Positions 1 through 5,522 of a stretch of DNA of 7,255 bases are shown piece by piece. The first letter of the stretch is position 1. Each line of letters starts with the position of its first letter. The DNA is from CAYSHJ01 sp964589725. Its GTDB lineage: Bacteria; Planctomycetota; Planctomycetia; Planctomycetales; Planctomycetaceae. The position numbers and the translations under genes were made by a program. The notes beneath the pieces were generated by a model. It did no database searches and was not told the DNA's origin. It saw nothing but the letters and a program-made list of their open reading frames with translations. Location: the NCBI GenBank assembly GCA_964589725.1, contig CAZPUJ010000782.1, forward strand, positions 1-7,255, read 5' to 3'.

Positions 1-2
1 CA

Positions 3-155
3 GGGCGGCTTCAACCCCTTCAAACCTTCTGGCCATGCCTTAGAAAATCCAACCTCAAAAACGACATCGACTCCAACTTCCTCAACCAACTCTCTAACGA
101 CAGATCCACAACGCTCCGTTTCACGGGCAACCAATACACCCTGCGCCATTCATGA
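3..155 (+). CDS. 3' end of an unidentified protein gene (5' end outside window)
   Basis: Frame 3 is open from the window edge to a TGA at 153-155, giving about 50 residues that end in FTGNQYTLRHS. From about position 48 nearly every codon ends in C (AAC, GAC, ATC, TCC, TTC, CTC), which is the codon-position bias expected of real coding sequence; the other two forward frames lack it. The visible tail contains NDIDSNFLNQL followed by a probable beta-strand pair (TTLRFTGNQYTL). I do not recognise the family. No start can be assigned because the gene begins upstream. Local GC is near 50%, somewhat lower than the rest of the window. The first 15 residues look less protein-like than the remainder, so a frame change near the left edge cannot be excluded. 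Confidence 0.5.
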   Translation, partial: GRLQPLQTFWPCLRKSNLKNDIDSNFLNQLSNDRSTTLRFTGNQYTLRHS

Positions 156-528
156 CTTGCGACCGCGTGACGCGAGCCAGCATTGGAGCGACGTGATACT
201 TTCGCCGCTGCTGCGACCGGCCAAGAGGCACTCAATGCCTGCGCTGTGCGCGGGTCTCCTGACCCCGCTGCTTCGCTGGACCGCAGGTCTCCCCGAATCG
301 CTGGAGACCTGCGGTCGTCCGTGTGCGGGGTCAGGAGATCCGCGCACAGCGCGGTCAGGCCATTCGATCGCGCCGCCGTCGCCGAGCAGTTGCCAATTCC
401 GTCGTTCGTCGTCGGTGGCGTGCAGCAGGTGCGGCGACCAAGCCGCGTGTGATACGCTATCGGCGGTCGACGGTATTCCGCTGGTCGTCAGCGATCACTG
501 GTGAGTCGATAGCAACAGAGAAGTCCTC
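156..528. other. gene-free interval holding a palindromic repeat
   Basis: No convincing gene is seen in these 373 bases. Several open frames cross the interval on both strands, but their translations are rich in Arg, Ser and Pro, they run through the palindrome at 241-352, and none has a ribosome binding site. The right part (about 360-510) must hold the promoter and leader of the PH-domain gene at 529, but I could not pick a -35/-10 pair I would defend. An AGAGAAG at 517-523 is a possible ribosome binding site for that gene. Confidence 0.6.
241..352. repeat. large nested palindrome (intergenic repeat)
   Basis: Two nested inverted repeats are visible. The outer arms, 241-268 and 325-352, are 28 bases each and complementary at 27 positions; the single exception would be a G-U pair in RNA. 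The inner arms, 279-292 and 303-316, are a perfect 14-base match (GACCGCAGGTCTCC and its complement) around a 10-base loop at 293-302. The 10- and 8-base spacers between them pair poorly. Pairing can resume beyond the outer arms (GCCTG before 241, CAGGC ending at 360) after a small bulge. There is no T tract, so it is not a standard intrinsic terminator. It resembles the dispersed palindromic repeats or non-autonomous elements found between genes in planctomycete genomes; the copy number cannot be judged here. Confidence 0.8.
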
Positions 529-987
529 ATGTTCGACATCCCCGCTCAATGGTACCGATCGAAGGTCGATTGGTGGCTTGCTCTGGTTCTGTGCGTGCCG
601 CCCGTGGCCTCGGTTTCGGTGTGCATCGCACTCGTGCAGGCTGGGAAGATGTCGGAGTTGCCGATTGGAATTGGAAGTCTGTTGCTCGTGGTCGCCATCT
701 ATTTCGGGCTGGTCTTTCCCATGCGATACGGACTGGACAACACACACCTCATCGTCCGCTTCGGCATCTGCCGCCAACGCATTCCCCTGGCCGGCGTCTT
801 GGAAGTGCATCTGACTCACAACCCGTTGAGTTCGCCGGCGCTGTCTCTGGATCGTCTGCATGTGCAGTATGGTCCGGGGTTCTTCAAGGCCTTCATGATT
901 TCCCCAGCGGATCGCGATCATTTTTTGGACGACCTCGCCCAGAAAGCCGGTTTGAAACGTGAGGGAGATCGATTGGTCAGGGTGTAG
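529..987 (+). CDS. two-helix membrane protein with bacterial PH-like domain (DUF1200/bPH type)
   Basis: The product has 152 residues. Two hydrophobic segments near residues 16-37 and 45-64 should form a membrane hairpin. They are followed by a cytosolic domain at about 65-138 with the pattern of the small bacterial PH-like family formerly called DUF1200: a strand that reads the sequence as a ligand-free barrel (LIVRFGICRQRIPLAGVLEV), then NPLSSPALSLDRLHVQYG at 98-115, then an ISPADRDHFLDDL segment at 124-136. The SPALSLDRL block is the most diagnostic part. The biochemical role of these proteins is not established. The ATG at 529 is preceded by AGAGAAG and matches the family length. The gene stands alone, with gaps of over 100 bases on either side. 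The domain call is good; no specific function can be assigned. Confidence 0.85.
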   Translation: MFDIPAQWYRSKVDWWLALVLCVPPVASVSVCIALVQAGKMSELPIGIGSLLLVVAIYFGLVFPMRYGLDNTHLIVRFGICRQRIPLAGVLEVHLTHNPLSSPALSLDRLHVQYGPGFFKAFMISPADRDHFLDDLAQKAGLKREGDRLVRV

Positions 988-1098
988 CCGGTGGCGCGCA
1001 GCAAGCGCGGGTACCGCAACTTGCTCATTGAGTTCGTCCCGTGCGAGCCACTAGAGTGTTTGTGTGGGCGGTTGCGTTGAAGTTGAAGAGGTCGAGTC

Positions 1099-1350
1099 AT
1101 GCTTCCGGTGAAATTTCCATCGAGTGCCGAATCGCTGCGACGGCAGCTCGTTGATGAGCGCGATTTAACTCCCGATGAGCGTGTGCAAGCGGTTTGCGAT
1201 CTGCTGGCTACGGCGTCGGCCATGAACCCGGCGGAAGATATCTTTGGATCGCAAGACCCTCTGTGGCTTCGTCGTGAGGCCGAATGGCAAAGGTGCATGC
1301 GTGAGCTCTTCCAACGGCAACGAGAATCCGCCAAAGCCCATCGAGTCTGA
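1099..1350 (+). CDS. small hypothetical protein, partner of the downstream nucleotidyltransferase
   Basis: This encodes an 83-residue soluble, charged, probably mostly helical protein that I do not recognise. Visible features are LTPDERVQAVCDLLATAS at 23-40, reminiscent of a helical bundle, and a C-terminal segment rich in Arg and Glu (LRREAEWQRCMRELFQRQRE, 57-76). There is no signal peptide, membrane span or zinc motif. The ATG at 1099 has a good ribosome binding site, AGAGG at 1087-1091. Its last 50 bases overlap the start of the nucleotidyltransferase gene in another frame, so the two are almost certainly co-translated. Small helical proteins encoded just ahead of MNT/AbiEii-like nucleotidyltransferases are often their antidote or partner; that role is inference here, and no antitoxin fold is recognisable. 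Confidence 0.65.
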   Translation: MLPVKFPSSAESLRRQLVDERDLTPDERVQAVCDLLATASAMNPAEDIFGSQDPLWLRREAEWQRCMRELFQRQRESAKAHRV

Positions 1351-1906
1351 CAGTCTCTCCAATGTCTTGTCAGAGTTGGTCGATGTCCTGCGGACCCACA
1401 AGACCAATTATGCCTTGATTGGCGGGTTGGCGGTGTCGATTCGTGGGCGTGTGCGAAGCACTCGTGACATCGACCTCTTGCTCGACGTCCCGCAACTGGA
1501 GTTGCCGCGACTCTTAGATGATCTTCAACAACGAGGCTTCGAGTTCGACCTGCGATCTCTGCTGAGCGAATGGGCGTACGGCATCACGCAGCTCACTTGG
1601 CGCGGACGCATCCGCGTGGACTGGCTCAAGCCGGTTGTCGTGCAGTTCCAACATGTGCTGGACCGTGCGACCGAAGTCCCGCTGAACAACCAGCGAGTCC
1701 GGGTTGCGGATGTCGAAGGCCTGATTCTTCTGAAACTCGCGGCGTGGCGACCGCAGGATCAAGAAGACGTGCGGGGCCTGCTGGCCAAACACGCCGGCCA
1801 ACTGGATCTCGATTGGGTCCGACGTGAATTCACGCAATTGACCGAACCGAATTCCCCGGTGCTCATTGAATTTGAAGCGATGGTGCTCGAGTTCTACACG
1901 CCTTGA
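1301..1906 (+). CDS. nucleotidyltransferase, AbiEii/MNT-like (possible toxin)
   Basis: The product has 201 residues and belongs to the DNA polymerase beta-like minimal nucleotidyltransferases. The signature is intact: GG at 41-42, DID at 56-58 (metal-binding D56 and D58) and a third acidic residue D107 in RIRVDWL. The C-terminal half has the LKLAAWRPQDQEDV block (144-157) seen in AbiEii/DUF6036-like proteins. Such enzymes transfer NMP or oligonucleotides to RNA or protein, and many act as toxins; the substrate here cannot be told. I chose GTG at 1301 because AAAGG lies at 1289-1293 with ideal spacing; a TTG at 1244 would add 19 unconserved residues and deepen the overlap with the upstream gene to 107 bases. 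With GTG the overlap is 50 bases. All catalytic residues seem present, so it is probably active. Confidence 0.82.
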   Translation: MSSSNGNENPPKPIESDSLSNVLSELVDVLRTHKTNYALIGGLAVSIRGRVRSTRDIDLLLDVPQLELPRLLDDLQQRGFEFDLRSLLSEWAYGITQLTWRGRIRVDWLKPVVVQFQHVLDRATEVPLNNQRVRVADVEGLILLKLAAWRPQDQEDVRGLLAKHAGQLDLDWVRREFTQLTEPNSPVLIEFEAMVLEFYTP

Positions 1907-1974
1907 GGACAACGGTATCGAACACTCAAAACGCTTGCAGCGGGACTTCGTCGTTACCGGCGCGGAGAATCTTT

Positions 1975-2004
1975 GGAACCGCTGAGGGTGTCTCGCTGTA
2001 TAAC
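1975..2004 (+). promoter_or_regulatory. candidate promoter of the ECF sigma operon
   Basis: GGAACC at 1975-1980 matches the GGAAC -35 element favoured by many ECF sigma factors, and TATAAC at 1999-2004 lies 18 bases downstream as a possible -10. The pair sits 38 bases upstream of the ATG at 2042, as expected if the sigma factor drives its own operon. The -10 is not a typical ECF sequence and the match is short, so chance is a real possibility. Confidence 0.25.
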
Positions 2005-2041
2005 CTCTCGTCGGCCGAAAAGTTCTTGTTGGCGAGATCGG

Positions 2042-2668
2042 ATGGACGAGGATCGGACATTGATTGAGCGGGTTTTGGCTGCGGCCGGGGACGTGGAGGC
2101 GTTTCGGGAGTTGGTCGAGCGGCATCAGCGGCGGGTGTTTCTGTTTGTCCGAAATTTGGTGCGGCACGCGCCGGATGCGGAAGACCTCGTGCAGGAGGCG
2201 TTTGTCGCGGCGTTTCGGAAGTTGGACTCGTTCGACGCCGAGCGGTCGCAGTTCTCGACGTGGTTACTGACCATCGCGCGGAACCGGTGCCTGAATCATC
2301 TCAAGCGGTCGTCCGTTGCGACGGTTACTTCTTTTGAGTTCGACGTCGAGGCCCGGACGGCTCAGCCGTTGGACGCGGTGTTGAACCGCGAGATGCACAC
2401 TCGGCTGGATGCGGCGTTGGAGCTGCTGCCGCTCGAACAGCGCACGGCATTCGTGTTGGCGGAGATTCAAGAGCTGCCGTACGCCGAGATTGCGCTCATC
2501 GAGGAGGTTGAATTGGGCACGATCAAGTCTCGCGTCAGCCGCGCCAAGCAGCGCTTGCGTGCATTGCTGAGCGACCTCGATCCCGCGAACCACGCAACGT
2601 CGCGAATGGTGAGCCATTGGGCGTTAGCCCCCGGACAAGAAACCCTTCGCGGCACGTCCGGGGGCTGA
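2042..2668 (+). CDS. ECF-type RNA polymerase sigma factor
   Basis: The product has 208 residues and the two-domain architecture of an extracytoplasmic-function sigma factor. Region 2 spans about 20-88, including the DAEDLVQEAF core-binding motif at 45-54 and FSTWLLTIARNRCLNHLK at 71-88. Region 4 spans about 121-176 (LELLPLEQRTAF, then the helix-turn-helix YAEIALIEEVELGTIKSRVS). It should direct RNA polymerase to a small regulon. ATG 2042 fits the usual N-terminus; a TTG at 1973 would add 23 non-family residues and overlap the candidate promoter. GGCGAG at 2031-2036 is a weak ribosome binding site. The last 16 or so residues (from W193) come from a palindromic repeat that also supplies the stop codon, so the tail is unlikely to be ancestral. 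The next gene begins 41 bases downstream and encodes a candidate anti-sigma factor. Confidence 0.9.
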   Translation: MDEDRTLIERVLAAAGDVEAFRELVERHQRRVFLFVRNLVRHAPDAEDLVQEAFVAAFRKLDSFDAERSQFSTWLLTIARNRCLNHLKRSSVATVTSFEFDVEARTAQPLDAVLNREMHTRLDAALELLPLEQRTAFVLAEIQELPYAEIALIEEVELGTIKSRVSRAKQRLRALLSDLDPANHATSRMVSHWALAPGQETLRGTSGG

Positions 2669-2673
2669 CGCCC
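2619..2673. repeat. palindromic repeat overlapping the sigma gene stop
   Basis: The arms at 2619-2636 (GGGCGTTAGCCCCCGGAC) and 2656-2673 are complementary at 17 of 18 positions, the exception being a G-U pair in RNA, around a 19-base loop. The TGA stop of the sigma gene (2666-2668) lies in the right arm. No T tract follows, so it is not a standard terminator, but a hairpin this strong between the sigma gene and its partner could reduce read-through or protect the mRNA end. It resembles a dispersed intergenic repeat. Confidence 0.8.
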
Positions 2674-2709
2674 GCAGGCTCGCCGAAACATTGCTGATAA
2701 GGAACGAAC

Positions 2710-3024
2710 ATGAATCCTGACGACGAATATCAATCGTGGCTCAACGCGCGGCGAGCAGAATCGCCGCCGACCGATCTATCGGATCGGATCATGACGATCG
2801 TGCGAGAATCGAGTTCGCTGCCAACGAAGGCCGCGATGGCCCTGGCCGTGCAGAAGACGGCTCTTCAGCGAGCGGTTCCTTTTTTCGTTTGCTCGGCGGC
2901 GGCGTTGGTGCTCGCGGTGCGGCTTTACAGCTTTGTGAGCGTTTTTTTCGTGGTCGCGTCATCCGATACCGAGATTGCCATGACCGAACCTGTCGAGGAG
3001 GTTTCCGATGTCAACAAGCCATGA
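2710..3024 (+). CDS. small single-span membrane protein, candidate anti-sigma factor
   Basis: The product has 104 residues: an acidic/polar N-terminal region (1-52), a hydrophobic stretch at about 56-84 interrupted by Arg71, and a short acidic tail. PTDLSDRIMTIV at 20-31 resembles the linker motif found before the membrane span in many planctomycete proteins encoded next to ECF sigma genes. It has no HxxxCxxC zinc anti-sigma motif, and its one Cys is in the membrane. The role as anti-sigma factor rests on position and topology (soluble N-terminus in the cytosol, one span) and is inference. ATG 2710 is preceded by AAGGA at 2699-2703. The end overlaps the signal peptidase gene by 17 bases. No family name can be given. 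Confidence 0.75.
   Translation: MNPDDEYQSWLNARRAESPPTDLSDRIMTIVRESSSLPTKAAMALAVQKTALQRAVPFFVCSAAALVLAVRLYSFVSVFFVVASSDTEIAMTEPVEEVSDVNKP
2995..3001 (+). promoter_or_regulatory. ribosome binding site for signal peptidase inside the upstream gene
   Basis: GAGGAGG ends 6 bases before the ATG at 3008 and lies in the 3' coding part of the membrane-protein gene. It is the strongest Shine-Dalgarno match in the window; it fixes the start of the peptidase gene and supports translational coupling. Confidence 0.7.
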
Positions 3025-3841
3025 ATCGACTCATGCCCGTCTTCCCTGGTTGGCCTTGGCGTTGACGATGTGCTGTCCGGGGCTGGGGCAACTTTATTGC
3101 GGACGTGCGGTACGAGGGCTGATCATCTTCGGCTCGTTCGCGTTGTTCGGTCCGCTCGTGGTGGGCATGTCGCTGGTCGCGACATCGACCGCATCACTCT
3201 TTCTGTTTGTCGGCTGCCTGCTGGTCTATTTAGTGGCGGCGGTCTGGGCCGCGTTCGATGCCAGACGCATCGCGCAGGCTCTGAGCGGGCAGGACTACAC
3301 GTTGCGAGACTACAACCATCTCGCGGTCTACGTTTTGTTGTCGCTGACCAGCGTCCCCTATAGCATCGGGTTGGCGCTCTTCCTGCGAGCCAACGTGATG
3401 GAAGCGTTCGTCATCCCAACGAGGAGCATGTCGCCAACGCTGATCTCCGGCGACCGCATTCTGACCAACAAGCTGGGCATCTCGACACGAACTTTCTGTC
3501 GCGGCGATGTGATCGTGTTTCGCAACCCGGAGAATCGCCGGCAATCCTTCGTCAAACGAATCGTCGGCTTGCCGGGCGACAATGTGGAAGTCAACGAGCA
3601 CGAGCTGCTCATTAACGGCGAGATTCAGCATCGACTTTCCGAAAAGTCGCCAAAGATACAGCCGCCAAAGATTTCGAAACAGACCGTCCCGGCTGGCTCG
3701 TACTTTGTCATGGGAGACAATCGCGACCTCTCGCACGACAGCCGCAACTTCGGATTTCTGTCACATGGTGAAATCACCGGCGTCGTGACGTACCTCTATT
3801 GGCCCGCCAAATCTTGGTCGCGATTCGGCTCTGTGAAGTAG
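3008..3841 (+). CDS. lepB: type I signal peptidase with extra N-terminal membrane region
   Basis: Removes signal peptides from exported proteins at the outer face of the cytoplasmic membrane. The 277-residue product has the family S26 catalytic set: Ser140 in PTRSMSPTL (nucleophile), Lys183 in VKRIVGLPGD (general base) and the GDNRDLSHDSRNFGFL block at 236-251. The Ser-Lys distance (43) is closer to short Gram-positive-type enzymes than to E. coli LepB. Before the catalytic domain are about 130 residues with several hydrophobic segments (roughly 13-30, 38-56, 62-82 and 106-128). The motif CCPGLGQLYCGRAVRGL at 22-38 resembles the PGxGQxYxG signature of TM2-like proteins, so this looks like a TM2-like region fused to the peptidase. 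The gene overlaps the membrane-protein gene by 17 bases. Planctomycetes may carry several LepB copies; whether this is the main one is unknown. Confidence 0.9.
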   Translation: MSTSHESTHARLPWLALALTMCCPGLGQLYCGRAVRGLIIFGSFALFGPLVVGMSLVATSTASLFLFVGCLLVYLVAAVWAAFDARRIAQALSGQDYTLRDYNHLAVYVLLSLTSVPYSIGLALFLRANVMEAFVIPTRSMSPTLISGDRILTNKLGISTRTFCRGDVIVFRNPENRRQSFVKRIVGLPGDNVEVNEHELLINGEIQHRLSEKSPKIQPPKISKQTVPAGSYFVMGDNRDLSHDSRNFGFLSHGEITGVVTYLYWPAKSWSRFGSVK

Positions 3842-4018
3842 GCCGACGAGCTCGAGCGACAGGCGAATGTCAAGATACTGTCGGTGGGTTTGATCGCTGA
3901 GCAGGCCGTCGCTGGTGCGATTTTCACCGGGACGCACTGTCTACTTAGTTCCGATTCGGCCGAGAGGCTGTATCCTCATCTGCCTCAGTTTCGTGAAATC
4001 TCTCCACAGGTTGCCTCA

Positions 4019-4819
4019 ATGATGACGCTGACTGACCTTTCTCTGCGATTGGAATTCGCCATCGCCGTTTCGCGCGAGGCGGCGAAGCTCATCATGAGTT
4101 ACTTTCTGTCCGCCGACTTGGTCGTGGATCAGAAGCGCGACCGGACGCCGGTCACGGCCGCCGACCGTGGTGCGGAGGAATTGATTCGCGACCGGATCGC
4201 GAAGCGGTTTCCCGACGACGGCGTGTTTGGCGAGGAGTTCGGCGAAAGCAAAGGTCGCAATGGAGTTCGCTGGGTGCTCGATCCCGTCGACGGCACGAAG
4301 GCATTCATTCATGGTGTGCCACTATTCGGCACGCTGATCGGACTCGAAGCCGACGGCGAATTGCTGGCCGGCGTCTGCCGCTTGCCGGCGCTCCACGAAG
4401 TGATCTACGGAGCGAAAGATCTCGGCGCTTGGTGGCAGGTCAATGAGTTGCAAGTCAGACGCGCTCGCGTGTCGGCGGTAGAAAAGCTTTCCGACGCGCT
4501 GGTCTGCACGACGTCGTTCAACAACTGGCGCGATGCGAATCAATTCGCGGCGTTTGAGCGGATGAACGCGGTCGCGCGGGAGACTCGCGGTTGGAGTGAT
4601 TGTTACGGCCACGCACTCGTGGCGACTGGCCGAGCGGACGTGATGATCGACCCGCTGCTCAACCCATGGGACGCCGCCGCGCTCGTCCCGATTCTTCGAG
4701 AAGCCGGCGGTACGTTCTTCGACTGGTCCGGCACCGAAACGATCCACGGCGGCAACGGCATCTCCGCCAACGGCCAACTGAAACAGCAGGTTCTGGATCG
4801 TCTACAAGTCACCAAGTAG
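4019..4819 (+). CDS. hisN: histidinol-phosphatase, inositol monophosphatase family (HisN type)
   Basis: Hydrolyses L-histidinol phosphate to histidinol in the penultimate part of histidine synthesis; Mg-dependent and cytosolic. The 266-residue product has the three metal-site motifs of the superfamily: GEEFGE at 71-76, WVLDPVDGTKAFIHGVP at 85-101 (D88 and D91) and NPWDAAALVPILREAGG at 215-231 (D218). The DPVDGTKAF with VPLFGTLIGLE and the WSDCYGHALVATGRADVMID block (192-211) fit the HisN subfamily better than generic inositol monophosphatase or CysQ. Length matches the family (about 260). ATG 4019 (or 4022) is chosen; a TTG at 3884 would add 45 unrelated residues. CAGG at 4007-4010 is only a weak ribosome binding site. 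It is not beside other his genes here, and a broader IMPase substrate remains possible. Confidence 0.88.
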   Translation: MMTLTDLSLRLEFAIAVSREAAKLIMSYFLSADLVVDQKRDRTPVTAADRGAEELIRDRIAKRFPDDGVFGEEFGESKGRNGVRWVLDPVDGTKAFIHGVPLFGTLIGLEADGELLAGVCRLPALHEVIYGAKDLGAWWQVNELQVRRARVSAVEKLSDALVCTTSFNNWRDANQFAAFERMNAVARETRGWSDCYGHALVATGRADVMIDPLLNPWDAAALVPILREAGGTFFDWSGTETIHGGNGISANGQLKQQVLDRLQVTK

Positions 4820-4877
4820 AAGAGGCACTCCGTGATTTGAATCTCCGATAAAGGACGCTCGAACAGAATTTCGTAAC

Positions 4878-4952
4878 GCGGGCTTCGCCCGCAAGCTTGC
4901 TCCCTCTCCCCCGCGTCGGGGGAGAGGGGACAAATTGCGCGCACGGCGCGCA
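4878..4952. repeat. cluster of three hairpins between hisN and the propeller gene
   Basis: Three perfect inverted repeats follow one another: 4878-4883/4887-4892 (GCGGGC, 3-base loop); 4902-4912/4918-4928 (CCCTCTCCCCC, 11 bases with loop GCGTC); and 4936-4942/4946-4952 (TGCGCGC, 3-base loop). A perfect 10-base palindrome, GCAAGCTTGC, lies at 4891-4900. There is no T tract. The cluster sits 58 bases after the hisN stop and 33 bases before the next start, so it may end or stabilise the hisN mRNA or be a repeat element. Confidence 0.7.
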
Positions 4953-4985
4953 TAACTTACAAGGGAAGACGCTACGAGGATCGCC

Positions 4986-5522
4986 ATGCTGCATCCGCGA
5001 TGTTCTTGGTGCCTGATCCTGTTTGGTTCGCTGTTTCTGACGTCCAGTCAAGCAGCGGAGCCGGTCAGTGGTTGGCGTGGTAACGGCACGGGGTTGTGGC
5101 CCGAAGCGAAAGTCCCATTGGAGTGGTCTCGCATTCCGCGCGGTGCATTGGATGGCCTGTGTGCAGTGGCGAATCGGCCGGTAGGAGCTGATGCGGGAGA
5201 TGCTCCGCGAGTCGAGAGGGGCTTGTTGCGGCAATGGCTGGTGATCGGGCCATTTGCCGTGAGCGATTCGGTCAAGGATTTCGATCAAGACACGCTCGCG
5301 GGCGAGGCGAGTGTCGAGCCTTTCGCCGGTGAAAAGAGGAACGATCGAGAGTGGAAGCTGGCGACTGTTCCGCCGGACGACATCATGGTGTTCGGGACCG
5401 CGGAACTGCCGTGGCCAAAGTCGTCGGGTTTCAGCGCAACCAGGTGGCCTACGCTCACACGTACTTGTTCTCGCCGCGCGGCGGGTCGGCTCGGATCGTG
5501 GTCGATCACGGTCAGGGAATGA
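4986..5522 (+). CDS. N-terminal part of frameshifted secreted PQQ-like beta-propeller protein
   Basis: This is the 5' part of the gene that continues to 7078. ATG 4986 has GAGGA at 4976-4980. Residues 1-23 form a Sec signal peptide (hydrophobic core LILFGSLFLT, then SQA with cleavage probably after A23). GWRGNGTGLWPEAKVPLEW at 29-47 is the opening motif typical of planctomycete PQQ-like propeller proteins. Residues 80-145 (RQWLVIGPF, DDIMVFGTAELPW) start a lectin-like beta-sandwich. From about residue 145 (near 5418) the frame loses sense: the tail SATRWPTLTRTCSRRAAG is Arg- and Thr-rich and not family-like, and the frame stops at a TGA at 5520-5522. That stop overlaps an in-frame ATG (ATGA, 5519-5522) of the downstream frame. 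Reading on by -1 at 5418-5420 yields a coherent product of 697 residues. Confidence 0.8.
   Translation: MLHPRCSWCLILFGSLFLTSSQAAEPVSGWRGNGTGLWPEAKVPLEWSRIPRGALDGLCAVANRPVGADAGDAPRVERGLLRQWLVIGPFAVSDSVKDFDQDTLAGEASVEPFAGEKRNDREWKLATVPPDDIMVFGTAELPWPKSSGFSATRWPTLTRTCSRRAAGRLGSWSITVRE

Noticed and set aside
157..504. Open frame of 115 codons on the + strand in the gene-free interval
   Set aside because: It starts with TTG, has no ribosome binding site, runs through the large palindrome and has an Arg/Ser/Pro-rich translation.
457..921. Open frame of 154 codons on the - strand
   Set aside because: It is antisense to the PH-domain gene and the translation is His/Arg/Gln-rich without motifs.
1514..2167. 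Long open frame of 217 codons on the - strand
   Set aside because: It is antisense to the nucleotidyltransferase and sigma genes, spans their intergenic gap and shows no recognisable motif; typical of antisense frames in GC-rich coding DNA.
2710..3024. Zinc-binding anti-sigma domain
   Set aside because: No HxxxCxxC motif; the single Cys is inside the hydrophobic segment.
3884..4018. Upstream TTG start for hisN adding 45 residues
   Set aside because: The extra residues do not resemble the family; starting at 4019 gives the usual length of about 266.
5411..5430. Programmed -1 ribosomal frameshift
   Set aside because: There is an A AAG tetramer but no X XXY YYZ heptamer, and no clear downstream stem or upstream stimulatory Shine-Dalgarno was found. 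A lost base is simpler.
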